From assembly GCA_947652855.1 (NCBI GenBank), contig CANTEO010000002.1, forward strand, positions 1-64,000: DNA of 64,000 bases, written 5' to 3'. The position numbers and the translations under genes are program-made. Shown here piece by piece: positions 40,916 to 49,818 of this stretch. The number at the start of each line of letters is the position of its first letter. Positions within the stretch are counted from its first letter, which is position 1. The notes under the pieces are model-generated. The model was not told where the DNA came from and made no database searches. It saw only the letters and a program-made list of their open reading frames with translations. This DNA comes from an uncultured Roseburia sp. (GTDB taxonomy: Bacteria > Bacillota > Clostridia > Lachnospirales > Lachnospiraceae).

Positions 40916-41860
40916 ATGAAGACGATTTATAAGACCGACAATGGAGTGCTTTCCAAGAAAGAGACGTTCGAGCCGGATGTCTGGATTAACATGATTTCTC
41001 CGAATATGGACGAATTGTCGGAGGTTGCGGGCTATTATGACATAGACCTTGCAGATTTAAGGGCAGCCCTGGATGAGGAGGAAAGCTCCCGTGTGCAGCT
41101 GGAGGACGGCTATTCCCTGATTTTGGTGGACATACCCTTAGAGGAGATTCGAAATGAGCAGAGGGCGTACACGACGGTTCCGCTTGGGATTATCCTGGTG
41201 CAGGACGCGATCCTTACGGTGTGCTCTGACGATACGGTCATTCTGAATTATTTTTACAATAATCGGATGCGCGGCTTTAGCACAAAGAAGAAGATGCGCT
41301 TTGTGTATCAGATCCTGCTGCGCACGACGAATCTGTATCAGGCCCTCCTGCGCGTCATTGACAAGAAAAGGAGCGAGATAGAAAAAAGGGTCGGGTCGGA
41401 AACGACGGAGGATCGGGATTTAATCAATCTGCATGAGCTGGAGACGAACCTGGTTTATTTTGCGACGTCATTGAGCGCCAATAAGGTCGTGTTGGACCGC
41501 TTGACGAGGTATGAGAGGATTAAGCAGTATCCGGAGGATAAGGAGCTTTTGGACGACGTGATTGTCGAAAACCGTCAGGCCATTGAGATGACGAATATCT
41601 ACCGCGACATTATCCATGGGGCCAGGGAGTTGGTGTCGAACATTATCAATAACCGGATGAATAACAGCATGAAGTTTTTGACGTCCATTACGCTTGTGAT
41701 GGCGATCCCCACAATTATATCAGGCATTTACGGCATGAATGTCAGCGGGAAATGGATGCCGCTTTCGCAGACGCCGCACGGCTTTGCGATCATCTGCGTC
41801 TTAATCGGGCTGATCTGCGTGATTGCCCTTTGGATCTTGAGGCGATGTAAGATGCTCTGA
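40916..41860 (+). CDS. corA: CorA-family divalent cation transporter
   Basis: The ATG at 40916 follows GATGGAGGCGC. The 314-residue protein has the CorA plan: a cytoplasmic funnel of about 240 residues with long helices, then two C-terminal transmembrane helices (about 255-275 and 285-305) joined by the YGMNV motif, whose Gly-Met-Asn is the magnesium entry signature. The last residues are basic (RRCKML). It would take up magnesium, or possibly cobalt or nickel. The divergent metal regulator suggests some link to metal homeostasis but does not prove control. Confidence 0.92.
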   Translation: MKTIYKTDNGVLSKKETFEPDVWINMISPNMDELSEVAGYYDIDLADLRAALDEEESSRVQLEDGYSLILVDIPLEEIRNEQRAYTTVPLGIILVQDAILTVCSDDTVILNYFYNNRMRGFSTKKKMRFVYQILLRTTNLYQALLRVIDKKRSEIEKRVGSETTEDRDLINLHELETNLVYFATSLSANKVVLDRLTRYERIKQYPEDKELLDDVIVENRQAIEMTNIYRDIIHGARELVSNIINNRMNNSMKFLTSITLVMAIPTIISGIYGMNVSGKWMPLSQTPHGFAIICVLIGLICVIALWILRRCKML

Positions 41861-41875
41861 CTGCCGCTCTCGTTT

Positions 41876-41963
41876 TCTGAATATTTACTGCAATTCCAAT
41901 TGTTTCCAAAGCAATTCATATAATTTGGACACAATTTTGGAATAAGATTGTAACATATTCAGA
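41876..41963 (+). repeat. Nested imperfect inverted repeat between corA and the NlpC/P60 gene
   Basis: Arms of about 35-40 bases: outer TCTGAATAT (41876-41884) and ATATTCAGA (41955-41963) are perfect, and inner TTCCAATTGTTTCCAAA (41894-41910) pairs almost fully with TTTGGACACAATTTTGGAA (41924-41942). The loop includes TATAAT at 41919-41924. There is no T-tract after it, and the right arm ends just before the AAGGAGAG ribosome binding site at 41964. Confidence 0.75.
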
Positions 41964-41978
41964 AAGGAGAGCATTCAC

Positions 41979-43211
41979 ATGAGGCAGAGGAATCAAAAGC
42001 TTGCGTGCTTATGTATTGCAACTGCGCTGTTTGCCGTATCGGGAGCCGTAACGGCAGAGGCTGCAGAATCGAAAGGACAGAAAGAAAAGCGGGAAGAGGG
42101 CGCTTTACATATTGGAGCCCCGGCGGCCATATTGGGGGCTTGGGAGCAGGGGGCGCAGCGCGCCTTAGAAGAGGCATCTGAAGAAGAGGCGAAGGAAGAG
42201 GAGAAAGAGCTTGCGGTCGCTCGGGTGGATTCGTACGTTCATGTGCGCAATCAGCCCGGCCTGGAAGGCGAGGTGATCGGAAAGCTTCACAATAATTCTG
42301 TCGGCGAGATTGTCGGAGAAGAGGGTGAGTGGCTTAGGATCGCCTCAGGGAGCGTGGAGGGATACATCAAAGCAGAGTTTGCGCTCCGTGGAGAAGAGGG
42401 CGCCGCGAAAGCAGAGGAAGTGGGCGAGCGCCGCGCCAGGGTAGAGGCGGACGCGCTCCGGGTGCGGGAAGAGGCAAGCACGGAATCGGAGATTTTGGAG
42501 CTTCTGCCCCAGTCCGAAGAGATTTTAGTGGATGAGGAGTCCGAAGACTGGATTAAGGTCACCTCAGAGGAGACAGAGGGCTATGTGTCCGCCGACTATG
42601 TGGAGGTCTATACCGTCCATCCTGTGGCGGAGTCGAAGGAGGAAGAGGCGGCGCGCCTGCGGCTGGAGGAAGAGCGGCGCAGGGCGGCCGAGGAGGCCGC
42701 GTCAGCCGCCGCGGGGCAAAGGGAGCCTCAGGCTGCCGCCCAGGCAAGCCCGCAGGCTGCGCCGTCGGCGCAGGGCGGCATAGGCGCGGGGCAGGCAGAC
42801 GGCTGGCGCGAGGAGCCGTCTGCGGGCAAGGGCGATGTGAAAAAGCCGTCTGCGGCCGTTGGCCTTGGAGATGAGATTGCAAGCTATGCGCTTTTGTTTG
42901 TCGGGAACCCCTATGTTTATGGAGGGACTAGCCTGACGGACGGGGCGGACTGCTCGGGATTTGTCATGAGCGTGTTTGCGCATTTTGGCATTTCCCTTCC
43001 AAGGACTTCCGGGGAGCAGGGCCAGTGCGGAACGGATGCAGGGGGCATCGGCAATGCCAGGCCAGGCGATTTGATTTCCTATTCGGGCCACATCGGCATT
43101 TATATCGGAAATGGGAAGATTGTGCACGCCAGCACAGAGGCGACGGGCATCAAAGTGTCAAATGCCTCCTATCGCCCAATCCGCTCCGTGAGGAGGATTG
43201 TGCCTTCTTAA
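41979..43211 (+). CDS. Secreted NlpC/P60 peptidoglycan endopeptidase with two SH3 domains
   Basis: The 410-residue protein has a signal peptide (cleavage near AEA-AES), an acidic linker, two bacterial SH3 domains (about 80-137 and 151-211, with VHVRNQPGLEGEVIG and LRVREEASTESEIL), an Ala/Glu/Gln-rich linker (212-295) and a C-terminal NlpC/P60 domain. Catalytic residues are Cys325 in GADCSGF, His371 in GHIGIY and His383 in IVHAS. It would cleave gamma-D-Glu-meso-DAP type bonds in the stem peptides, with the SH3 domains binding the wall. This is a typical daughter-cell separation or wall-turnover enzyme. It is preceded by the large inverted repeat. Confidence 0.93.
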   Translation: MRQRNQKLACLCIATALFAVSGAVTAEAAESKGQKEKREEGALHIGAPAAILGAWEQGAQRALEEASEEEAKEEEKELAVARVDSYVHVRNQPGLEGEVIGKLHNNSVGEIVGEEGEWLRIASGSVEGYIKAEFALRGEEGAAKAEEVGERRARVEADALRVREEASTESEILELLPQSEEILVDEESEDWIKVTSEETEGYVSADYVEVYTVHPVAESKEEEAARLRLEEERRRAAEEAASAAAGQREPQAAAQASPQAAPSAQGGIGAGQADGWREEPSAGKGDVKKPSAAVGLGDEIASYALLFVGNPYVYGGTSLTDGADCSGFVMSVFAHFGISLPRTSGEQGQCGTDAGGIGNARPGDLISYSGHIGIYIGNGKIVHASTEATGIKVSNASYRPIRSVRRIVPS

Positions 43212-43314
43212 AAAATGCGGCGTGAAGAGCCGAAAGGCATGGTATAGTTTTGGAACGGTTCCGGCATACTACAGTTCATAAGGAAAATGTGATGAACGTG
43301 GCGGGCATTGTTCG

Positions 43315-43893
43315 ATGGACGTATTAATACAAGGGCAGGAAAAAAGCTTTATAATGGAATTAAAAAGGCTGTGTGAAGAAACGTCGGTTCGTTTGTTGGA
43401 AGAGGAAGGGGACGCGCGGGACGCCGGCCTTCTGGTGACGGATTTTCCGGTCACAGGCGCAGGAAAAGGGATTTTTTCTAAAATTCCTTTTCTTGTCGTT
43501 TCAAAAATACATGACGAAGAGACGGTGCTTCGGGCCTTTCGTGCCGGGGCGCTGGATTATATGCAATACCCTGTCAGCCCGAAAATTGCGCGGGCAAGGA
43601 TTTTGCGGATTGTTGAGCGCCTTGAGAGGGCAGGCGGTGAGCCGGGGCGTCTGCAGGGCGATTTGAGCCTCACGCCAAATGAGCGGAAAATCCTTTCTTA
43701 TTTTATTGCGCGCCCTGGAAGGGCGGTTTCCAGAAGCGATTTGATCGAAGGCGTGTTTTCGGGGGTTTATGAGGGATATGACAGGAATGTGGACAATTAT
43801 GTGAAGCAGATCCGCAGGAAACTGGCAGACGGAGTAAAAACGGGAGGGTGGATTGAGACGGTGCATGGCGTAGGGTATCGGTATCTGCCCTAA
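43315..43893 (+). CDS. Orphan OmpR-type response regulator with degenerate receiver domain
   Basis: A 192-residue protein. The N-terminal 100 residues have receiver-domain topology, but the acidic pair after strand 1 is missing (DVLIQGQEK) and the conserved Lys before Pro is replaced (DYMQYPVSP instead of DYLxKPF). An Asp is present at the phosphoacceptor place (LLVTDFPVT). The C-terminal 90 residues are an OmpR/PhoB winged helix (LTPNERKILSYFIARPGRAVSR ... NVDNYVKQIRRKLADG ... GYRYLP). No histidine kinase is adjacent, so regulation without phosphorylation is likely. The ribosome binding site is weak. Target genes are unknown. Confidence 0.8.
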   Translation: MDVLIQGQEKSFIMELKRLCEETSVRLLEEEGDARDAGLLVTDFPVTGAGKGIFSKIPFLVVSKIHDEETVLRAFRAGALDYMQYPVSPKIARARILRIVERLERAGGEPGRLQGDLSLTPNERKILSYFIARPGRAVSRSDLIEGVFSGVYEGYDRNVDNYVKQIRRKLADGVKTGGWIETVHGVGYRYLP

Positions 43894-43951
43894 TGAGAAG
43901 AAGGCGGCGGCGAAAGCGTTTGTCCCGACGCAAAAGGAAAGTGAGGAATCC

Positions 43952-44398
43952 ATGACAAAAGATATTTTGGTAAGCATCCGGGGCCTGCAGATTTCAAGCG
44001 GGCAGGAAGAGAATGAGCCGGTGGAGGTGATTACGGCAGGAGACTATTATAAGAAAAACAATAAGCATTATGTCATTTATGACGAATTGGTGGAGGGATT
44101 TGAAGGCGTGACGAAAAACGTCATCAAAGTGCATGAGGATTGCGTGGATATCACGAAAAAGGGGATTATGAATGTACATATGGTGTTTGAAAAGAATAAG
44201 AAAAACGTCACCTGCTATGAGACGCCTTTTGGGAATATGATGCTTGGGATCAATGCCAGCGACATTCAGATTACGGAAGAGGAAGACGCTATTTCTGTCG
44301 ATGTGAAATATGCGTTGGAGCTGAATTATGAGCATTTGGCCGACTGCAGCATTAGGATGGCGATTCAGTCGAGGGAGGGTGGAAAGTTCCATATATAA
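43952..44398 (+). CDS. DUF1934-family protein
   Basis: A 148-residue cytoplasmic protein with the layout of DUF1934: N-terminal ILVSIRG, a central YDE...GVTKNVIKV, the GIMNVHMVFEKNKKN strand, YETPFGNMMLG, and VDVKYALELNYEHLADC at the C-terminus. Structures in the family are calycin-like beta barrels; function is unknown. AAAGGAAAGTGAGG precedes the start. It lies 59 bases after the response regulator and may be co-transcribed with it. Confidence 0.85.
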   Translation: MTKDILVSIRGLQISSGQEENEPVEVITAGDYYKKNNKHYVIYDELVEGFEGVTKNVIKVHEDCVDITKKGIMNVHMVFEKNKKNVTCYETPFGNMMLGINASDIQITEEEDAISVDVKYALELNYEHLADCSIRMAIQSREGGKFHI

Positions 44399-44424
44399 AA
44401 GCAGCCGATACAGGCTGCTTTTTT
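44399..44424. terminator. Bidirectional terminator
   Basis: AAGCAGCC (44399-44406) pairs with GGCTGCTT (44413-44420) and is followed by TTTT on the plus strand. On the minus strand it is followed by TTTATATATGG, serving the convergent gene at 44460. Confidence 0.8.
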
Positions 44425-44459
44425 CTAAGAGTCAGTTCCCAAAAGGCCGCTCTTTGGCG

Positions 44460-44939
44460 TTATTTGCTTTTTTTTAGCTTTGCGTTCGCTTCGTTGTATT
44501 TTGCTTTCAGCTTTGCGCGGATGCCCTTTTTCTTCGGCTCCTCTTTGATGATGGCTCCCCTAAGGCCCTTCACGGACGTTATGTAAAGCCCGCTGACGAC
44601 CGCCTTCACTTCTTTTTTGACGGGGATGGAGTCGAAAATCGCCGCGTCGCAGAGGAAAGTGGAAATCTTTGGCCCGACCTTCGCTTTGACGACGGGAGCT
44701 TTCGAGCGGCGCATCAGCTTTGGCGTCTGCGCCAGCACGGCGGCCGGCAGCCCGGAATCCTTAAGCCGCATTTTCTTTTTATCAATAATCAGCATGGAAA
44801 TCGTTTGGGCGGCGGCGTCAATCTGAGCCTGCTGCGCCTCTTGTTTTTTTTGCAGCCGTTTTCCCAAAAAATATAAGACGACTACGCCGACGATTAATAT
44901 TGCAAGTATGATGAGTAGCACGACAGTTCCTGTAGACAC
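44460..44939 (-). CDS. Conserved membrane-anchored protein, unknown function
   Basis: I start at the GTG at 44939 (MSTGTVVLLIILAIL), which has AGGAGG nine bases upstream; a longer frame to 45041 has no family-like content. The 159-residue product has one N-terminal transmembrane helix (about 5-25) and a soluble, lysine-rich remainder with AAAQTISMLIIDKKKMRLKD, PKLMRRSKAPVVKAKVGP and KEVKAVVSGLYITSVKGLRG. Proteins of this type recur in Lachnospiraceae as unnamed hypotheticals. Topology suggests a cytoplasmic soluble domain tethered to the membrane. Function unknown. Confidence 0.65.
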   Translation of the reverse strand: MSTGTVVLLIILAILIVGVVVLYFLGKRLQKKQEAQQAQIDAAAQTISMLIIDKKKMRLKDSGLPAAVLAQTPKLMRRSKAPVVKAKVGPKISTFLCDAAIFDSIPVKKEVKAVVSGLYITSVKGLRGAIIKEEPKKKGIRAKLKAKYNEANAKLKKSK

Positions 44940-45031
44940 GATTGTAAACCTCCTTCGTCTGATTGCAAAAGCGTTGATTGCTGCGTGCGCGGCGTCTTGC
45001 CGATCAGCAGACGGACGCAGGCAGTAACAAT

Positions 45032-45060
45032 ATTGTATCATTGATTTTTGGAAAACGCAA
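45032..45060 (-). promoter_or_regulatory. Promoter of the membrane-anchored protein gene
   Basis: On the minus strand TTGCGT (45060-45055), a 17-base spacer and TACAAT (45037-45032), about 90 bases ahead of the GTG at 44939. On the plus strand an extended -10 (TGTTATATT, ending 45096) serves the divergent lipoprotein gene. Confidence 0.45.
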
Positions 45061-45170
45061 GAAATCCTTTTATTTTCTGAAAAAGTGTGTTATATTGATG
45101 ATATTGTCCATTCGCCAATGAATCTAGGAATATGATTGAGAAGCAAAAACTGATATAAGAGAGGTATAAG

Positions 45171-46385
45171 ATGAGGAAAAAAATAATTACGGTTTTAATG
45201 GCATGCATGGCGGCCACGGCAATTTTTGGCTGCGGGGACGGCAAAGAACAGGGAGAAAACGCGCAGGGCACTGAAAGCGCGCTGCAGGAAGGCACGGAGG
45301 CAGGCGCGGACGCATCCTCTCCGCTTGCAGAGCTGACCTATGACGCGGAGGATTATGTTACATTAGGCGAGTATATGGGCGTGGAAGTGACGTTGAAGGA
45401 AGCGGACTATCAGATCACGCAAGAAGAGGTCAACAGCTATGCGGATCAAATGATCGCCTATACGAAGCCCTTTGTGGCGGATGAATCCAAAACCGTCATT
45501 GGAGAAGGGGACATTGTGGACGTGGACTACGTCGGCAAGAAAGACGGTGAGGCGTTTGCCGGGGGCAGCGCGGAGAATCAGTATATTGATGTGTCAAACA
45601 ATTCCAATGCATCTACTGGGACAGGCTATATTGACGGGTTTACGGACGGCCTGATTGGCGTGAAGGTCGGGGAGACGGTGGACTGTGAATCGACGTTCCC
45701 GGAAAATTACCAGTCGGAGGACTTGGCGGGGCAGACGGTGACGTTTTCGTTTACGGTCAACGGCATCTGCAAAAAAGTGGACCGTGAGTCGATCGACGAT
45801 GCGTTTGTCAAAGAATACCTGCAGTCGGAGAGCGTGGATGATTTTTACTCGAATGTCAAGAACGCCTTAACTGAGCAGAAGGAATCGAACAGGCAGTCGG
45901 ACATCCGCGCGAAGGTGCTGGATTCCCTGCTGAAGAGCTGTAAGGTGGATTCCCTGCCGGAGGGGCTTTTGGACGCAAGGCTGGATGCGTATGTGGAAGG
46001 GTTTAAGAAGCAGTACTGCTCCGACGGGACGGATTTAAACAGCTTCTTGACGAAAAATTATAATATGACGGAAGAGGAGTTCGAGACGCAGAACCGGACG
46101 TATCTGGAATCCAATTTAAAGCAGGAGCTGATCCTTGAGGCGATTGTGAAAAATGAGAAGATCGCCTTTGACCAGGAAGGGTTCGACAAATACATTGACA
46201 ATATTGTCGCGAACGGCGGGTTCGAATCGGAGGATCAGCTTTATGAGACCTATGGCGCCGGCATCGAATACGGGAAAAAGTATTTGAAGAATGTCTATCT
46301 GGATAACCTTGCCTGCGATAAGCTTGTGGAGAAAGCGAAAGTGACTTACGTGGATGGGGAAGACGGGGGCAGCAAGGAGAAATAA
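45171..46385 (+). CDS. Trigger-factor-like lipoprotein (FKBP peptidyl-prolyl isomerase)
   Basis: The 404-residue protein begins with a lipoprotein signal (lipobox IFGC, Cys at 21) and an acidic linker. A segment resembling the trigger-factor arm follows, then an FKBP isomerase domain at about 105-200 ([20 protein letters not shown] ... [12 protein letters not shown] ... [11 protein letters not shown]) and a C-terminal helical chaperone region (about 205-395) as in trigger factor. The ribosome-binding N-domain with its signature loop is absent. It should act outside the membrane as a folding catalyst for secreted proteins, comparable in role to PrsA. It is followed 19 bases later by asnS. Confidence 0.85.
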   Translation: MRKKIITVLMACMAATAIFGCGDGKEQGENAQGTESALQEGTEAGADASSPLAELTYDAEDYVTLGEYMGVEVTLKEADYQITQEEVNSYADQMIAYTKPFVADESKTVIGEGDIVDVDYVGKKDGEAFAGGSAENQYIDVSNNSNASTGTGYIDGFTDGLIGVKVGETVDCESTFPENYQSEDLAGQTVTFSFTVNGICKKVDRESIDDAFVKEYLQSESVDDFYSNVKNALTEQKESNRQSDIRAKVLDSLLKSCKVDSLPEGLLDARLDAYVEGFKKQYCSDGTDLNSFLTKNYNMTEEEFETQNRTYLESNLKQELILEAIVKNEKIAFDQEGFDKYIDNIVANGGFESEDQLYETYGAGIEYGKKYLKNVYLDNLACDKLVEKAKVTYVDGEDGGSKEK

Positions 46386-46404
46386 CGGAAAGGAGAGGGG
46401 AAAG

Positions 46405-47796
46405 ATGGAAACAGTGAATATCAGAGAGTTGTTCCGCCGCAAGGATGATTACCTGGATCGGAAGGTGTCGGTCGCAGGATGGGTCAGGAGCGTCAGAAGC
46501 TCAAAGAATTTTGGGTTTATCGTGGTGAATGACGGCACGTTTTTTGAGCCGCTTCAGATTGTGTACCACGATGAGCTGCCAAATTTCGCAGAGGTGGAGA
46601 GGCTGAATGTCGGGGCGGCGGTGATCGCTGCGGGAAAGCTGGTTCCGACGCCGCAGGCAAAGCAGCCGTTTGAGATTCAGGCGGAGGAAATCGTGATTGA
46701 GGGGGAGTCCGCCCCGGATTACCCACTGCAGAAAAAACGCCATACGTTTGAATACCTGCGCACGATTTCGCATTTGCGCCCAAGGACGAACACGTTTGAG
46801 GCGGTGTTCCGCGTCCGCTCCCTGATTGCGTATGCCATCCACAAATTTTTTCAGGAACGGGATTTTGTCTATGTCCATACGCCCATCATCACCGGGAGCG
46901 ACTGCGAGGGCGCAGGCGAGATGTTTCAGGTGACGACATTAGATCTGGAAAGCCTGCCAAGGACCAAAGGCGGGGACGTGGATTACGCGAAGGACTTTTT
47001 TGGGAAGCCTACGAACCTGACGGTGAGCGGGCAGCTCAATGGAGAGACTTACGCGATGGCGTTTAAAAATATTTATACGTTTGGGCCGACGTTCCGCTCT
47101 GAAAATTCCAATACGACGCGCCACGCGGCGGAATTTTGGATGATTGAGCCGGAAATAGCGTTTGCCGATTTGAATGACGACATGATTTTGGCGGAAAGTA
47201 TGTTAAAATATATTATCCGGTATGTTTTGGAGCACGCGCCGGAGGAAATGCAGTTTTTTAACAGCTTTGTGGACAAAGGGCTTTTAGAGCGCCTGAACCA
47301 TGTGGCGAATTCGGACTTCGCCCGCGTGACGTATACAGAAGCGGTGGAGCTTTTGGAAAAAGAAAACAGCCGGTTCGACTATAAGGTTTCCTGGGGCGCG
47401 GATTTGCAGACGGAGCATGAGCGCTATCTGACGGAGGAGGTGTTCAAGCGGCCTGTGTTCGTGACGGATTACCCAAAGGAGATCAAGGCGTTTTATATGA
47501 AGCAGAATGACGACGGGAAGACCGTGGCGGCGGTGGACTGCCTGGTGCCGGCGATTGGCGAGATTATCGGCGGGAGCCAAAGGGAGGACGATTATGGAAA
47601 GCTCCTTGCAAGGATGCAGGAGCTTGGCCTTAAGGAGGAAGACTATAAATTTTATCTGGACTTGCGCAAATATGGCACCGCAAGGCACGCAGGCTTTGGC
47701 CTTGGGTTTGAGCGCTGCGTGATGTATTTGACGGGGATGTCCAATATCCGTGACGTCGTCCCGTTCCCAAGGACAGTTGGGAACTGTGAGCTGTAG
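46405..47796 (+). CDS. asnS: Asparaginyl-tRNA synthetase
   Basis: The ATG at 46405 follows AAGGAGAGGGG. The 463-residue class IIb synthetase has an N-terminal OB-fold anticodon-binding domain ([18 protein letters not shown]), motif 2 ([22 protein letters not shown] region) and motif 3 ([15 protein letters not shown]). It charges tRNA-Asn with asparagine; the AEFWMIEPE stretch is characteristic of AsnRS rather than AspRS. It probably shares a transcript with the lipoprotein gene upstream. Confidence 0.95.
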   Translation: METVNIRELFRRKDDYLDRKVSVAGWVRSVRSSKNFGFIVVNDGTFFEPLQIVYHDELPNFAEVERLNVGAAVIAAGKLVPTPQAKQPFEIQAEEIVIEGESAPDYPLQKKRHTFEYLRTISHLRPRTNTFEAVFRVRSLIAYAIHKFFQERDFVYVHTPIITGSDCEGAGEMFQVTTLDLESLPRTKGGDVDYAKDFFGKPTNLTVSGQLNGETYAMAFKNIYTFGPTFRSENSNTTRHAAEFWMIEPEIAFADLNDDMILAESMLKYIIRYVLEHAPEEMQFFNSFVDKGLLERLNHVANSDFARVTYTEAVELLEKENSRFDYKVSWGADLQTEHERYLTEEVFKRPVFVTDYPKEIKAFYMKQNDDGKTVAAVDCLVPAIGEIIGGSQREDDYGKLLARMQELGLKEEDYKFYLDLRKYGTARHAGFGLGFERCVMYLTGMSNIRDVVPFPRTVGNCEL

Positions 47797-47815
47797 AGAA
47801 AAAAATTGGGATAAC

Positions 47816-47856
47816 TCCCCCTTTTGGAACATATGCTGTTTCAAAGGGGGTGTTTT
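47816..47856 (+). terminator. Hairpin after asnS overlapping the next ribosome binding site
   Basis: CCCCCTTTTGGAACA pairs with TGTTTCAAAGGGGG (one wobble and one bulge) and is followed by TGTTTTTA. It looks like a terminator for asnS, yet its right arm AAAGGGGG is also the best ribosome binding site for the ATG at 47858. Confidence 0.65.
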
Positions 47857-47857
47857 T

Positions 47858-48241
47858 ATGCCGAAAACGGAACAGGAACAGCGGGAAAAAACAATTGTCA
47901 AGGATTTCCTGCGGATTCTGTTTGTAATGTATGTGACGACGCTCGTTCTCCTGCTGCTGCTCGCGCTTGCTCTGTTTAAGATGGAGATTGCGGAGTCTGT
48001 GAGCAAGGTATGGCTGATCGCCGTGTATGTCATTAGCGGATTTTTGGGCGGCTTTCTGATCGGGAAAAGAAGAAAGAGCAAAAAGTATGCTTGGGGCTTT
48101 TTGATCGGGCTTGCTTATTTTCTGATTTTGCTTGCCGTGTCCCTGATTTTGTACAGGGGGCTTTCCGGGGACTTGACGCATCTTCTTACGACGCTTGCGC
48201 TGTGCGTGGCATCCGGGACGGTAGGGGGCATGGTGAGTTAG
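47858..48241 (+). CDS. TIGR04086-type small membrane protein
   Basis: A 127-residue protein with four predicted transmembrane helices (about 19-40, 50-68, 78-98 and 105-125) and a positively charged N-terminus (MPKTEQEQREKTIVKDFLR). The order and the GGFLIGKRRKSKK loop agree with the TIGR04086 (YrzE-like) family of Firmicutes. Function unknown. The ATG at 47858 is preceded by AAAGGGGGTG, part of a stable hairpin, so translation may be limited unless the hairpin opens. A longer in-frame version from 47750 would overlap asnS and lacks a signal. Confidence 0.7.
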   Translation: MPKTEQEQREKTIVKDFLRILFVMYVTTLVLLLLLALALFKMEIAESVSKVWLIAVYVISGFLGGFLIGKRRKSKKYAWGFLIGLAYFLILLAVSLILYRGLSGDLTHLLTTLALCVASGTVGGMVS

Positions 48242-48291
48242 AATGCCCCGGCGGCAGGGCGGCGACGCCGCTTGGTTTTTCAAAAAAACCG

Positions 48292-48320
48292 TTGAAAAGA
48301 TGAGCTAAGTCAATTATAAT
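48292..48320 (+). promoter_or_regulatory. Promoter of glyA
   Basis: TTGAAA (48292-48297), exactly 17 bases, and a perfect TATAAT (48315-48320), about 50 bases before the start codon. Confidence 0.75.
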
Positions 48321-48369
48321 ATCTCATTAGGAACAAAGGCAGAATAAACAGATGGAGGAACGAGACGAT

Positions 48370-49608
48370 ATGTATACATTAGAGGACATTCAGGCAGTGG
48401 ACCGTGAAGTCGCTGACGCGATTACCGCGGAGTTTGAACGGCAGAGCAGCCATATTGAGCTGATCGCTTCGGAGAACTGGGTAAGCCCGGCGGTGATGTC
48501 GGCTATGGGAAGCGTCATGACGAATAAATATGCGGAAGGCTATCCGGGCAAGCGCTATTATGGCGGGTGTGAATGCGTGGATGTGGTGGAGGAGCTGGCG
48601 AGGGAGCGGGCGAAGGAGCTGTTTGGCTGCGAGTATGCCAATGTGCAGCCGCATTCCGGCGCGCAGGCCAATATGGCGGTGCAGTTTTCGATATTGAAGC
48701 CGGGCGACACGGTGATGGGGATGAATTTGGATCATGGCGGCCATTTGACGCATGGGAGCCCTGTGAATTTTTCCGGGAGCTATTTCCATATCGTGCCGTA
48801 TGGCGTCAATGACGAAGGGTTCATTGACTATGATAACGTCATGGAGATCGCCATGGAGTGTAAGCCGAAGATGATCATTGCCGGCGCGAGCGCCTATGCG
48901 AGGGCGATTGATTTTAAGAGGTTCCGTGAGATCGCGGACGCCTGCGGCGCGGTCCTGATGGTGGACATGGCGCATATTGCCGGCCTTGTGGCGGCTGGCG
49001 TGCATGAAAGCCCCATCCCTTACGCGGACGTGGTGACGACGACGACGCATAAGACGCTGCGCGGCCCAAGGGGCGGCATGATTTTGTGCGGAAAAGAGGC
49101 GGCGGAGAAGTACAATTTCAATAAAGCCATTTTCCCCGGGATTCAGGGCGGCCCGCTGATGCATGTGATCGCCGCGAAGGCGGTCTGCCTGAAAGAGGCG
49201 TTGCAGCCGGAATTTAAAGAATACCAGAAAAATGTGGCGGCGAACGCGAAGGCGCTGTGCAAGGGCCTGCAAAGCCGCGGAATCAAGATCGTGTCTGATG
49301 GGACGGACAACCATTTGATGCTGGTGGATCTGACGCCGCATGGCCTTACGGGGAAAGAAGTGGAGAAGCTTTTGGATTCCGTGAACATCACCTGCAACAA
49401 GAATACGATTCCGAATGACCCGAAATCTCCGTTTGTGACGAGCGGCATCCGCATTGGAACGCCTGCGGTCACATCCAGGGGCTTATGCGAAGAGGACATG
49501 GACAAAATCGCGGAGGCGATTGCCATGATGTTAAAGGAAGGAGAGGCGAAGGCCGATGAGGCAAGGGCGATCGTTTTGGAATTGACGGAACGGTATCCTT
49601 TGAAATAA
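48370..49608 (+). CDS. glyA: Serine hydroxymethyltransferase
   Basis: I use the ATG at 48370 ([13 protein letters not shown]), behind GGAGGAACGAG, instead of the ATG at 48352, which is part of that site. The 412-residue PLP enzyme has [28 protein letters not shown], the [14 protein letters not shown] stretch and the PLP lysine in [14 protein letters not shown]. It interconverts serine and glycine with tetrahydrofolate, feeding one-carbon metabolism. Length matches the family. It has its own promoter and terminator, so it is a single-gene unit. Confidence 0.96.
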   Translation: MYTLEDIQAVDREVADAITAEFERQSSHIELIASENWVSPAVMSAMGSVMTNKYAEGYPGKRYYGGCECVDVVEELARERAKELFGCEYANVQPHSGAQANMAVQFSILKPGDTVMGMNLDHGGHLTHGSPVNFSGSYFHIVPYGVNDEGFIDYDNVMEIAMECKPKMIIAGASAYARAIDFKRFREIADACGAVLMVDMAHIAGLVAAGVHESPIPYADVVTTTTHKTLRGPRGGMILCGKEAAEKYNFNKAIFPGIQGGPLMHVIAAKAVCLKEALQPEFKEYQKNVAANAKALCKGLQSRGIKIVSDGTDNHLMLVDLTPHGLTGKEVEKLLDSVNITCNKNTIPNDPKSPFVTSGIRIGTPAVTSRGLCEEDMDKIAEAIAMMLKEGEAKADEARAIVLELTERYPLK

Positions 49609-49662
49609 AGCGTTTTGCGTGATTTAAGGAAAAATTAATTGTAATTAATGGGAGTTGATGAT

Positions 49663-49711
49663 AAGATGGTTACGGAAAAGAAATGCTTCGCAGCCATCTT
49701 TTCTTTTTATC
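49663..49711 (+). terminator. Terminator of glyA
   Basis: AAGATGGT (49663-49670) pairs with GCCATCTT (49693-49700) and is followed by TTCTTTTTATC. It lies 55 bases after the glyA stop. Confidence 0.65.
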
Positions 49712-49818
49712 TTGGAAAATTTAGCCATGGTATGCAAGAGGGCCTGAGTGAAAGACGTTCGCTTATCAAGAGAAATGTTGCAATAAGGCGGCTGCGGTGG
49801 ATATAAACAGGAGGTCGT

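Noticed and set aside
48379..49341. Minus-strand frame opposite glyA
   Set aside because: His/Arg/Met-rich antisense of a highly conserved enzyme gene; no independent evidence.
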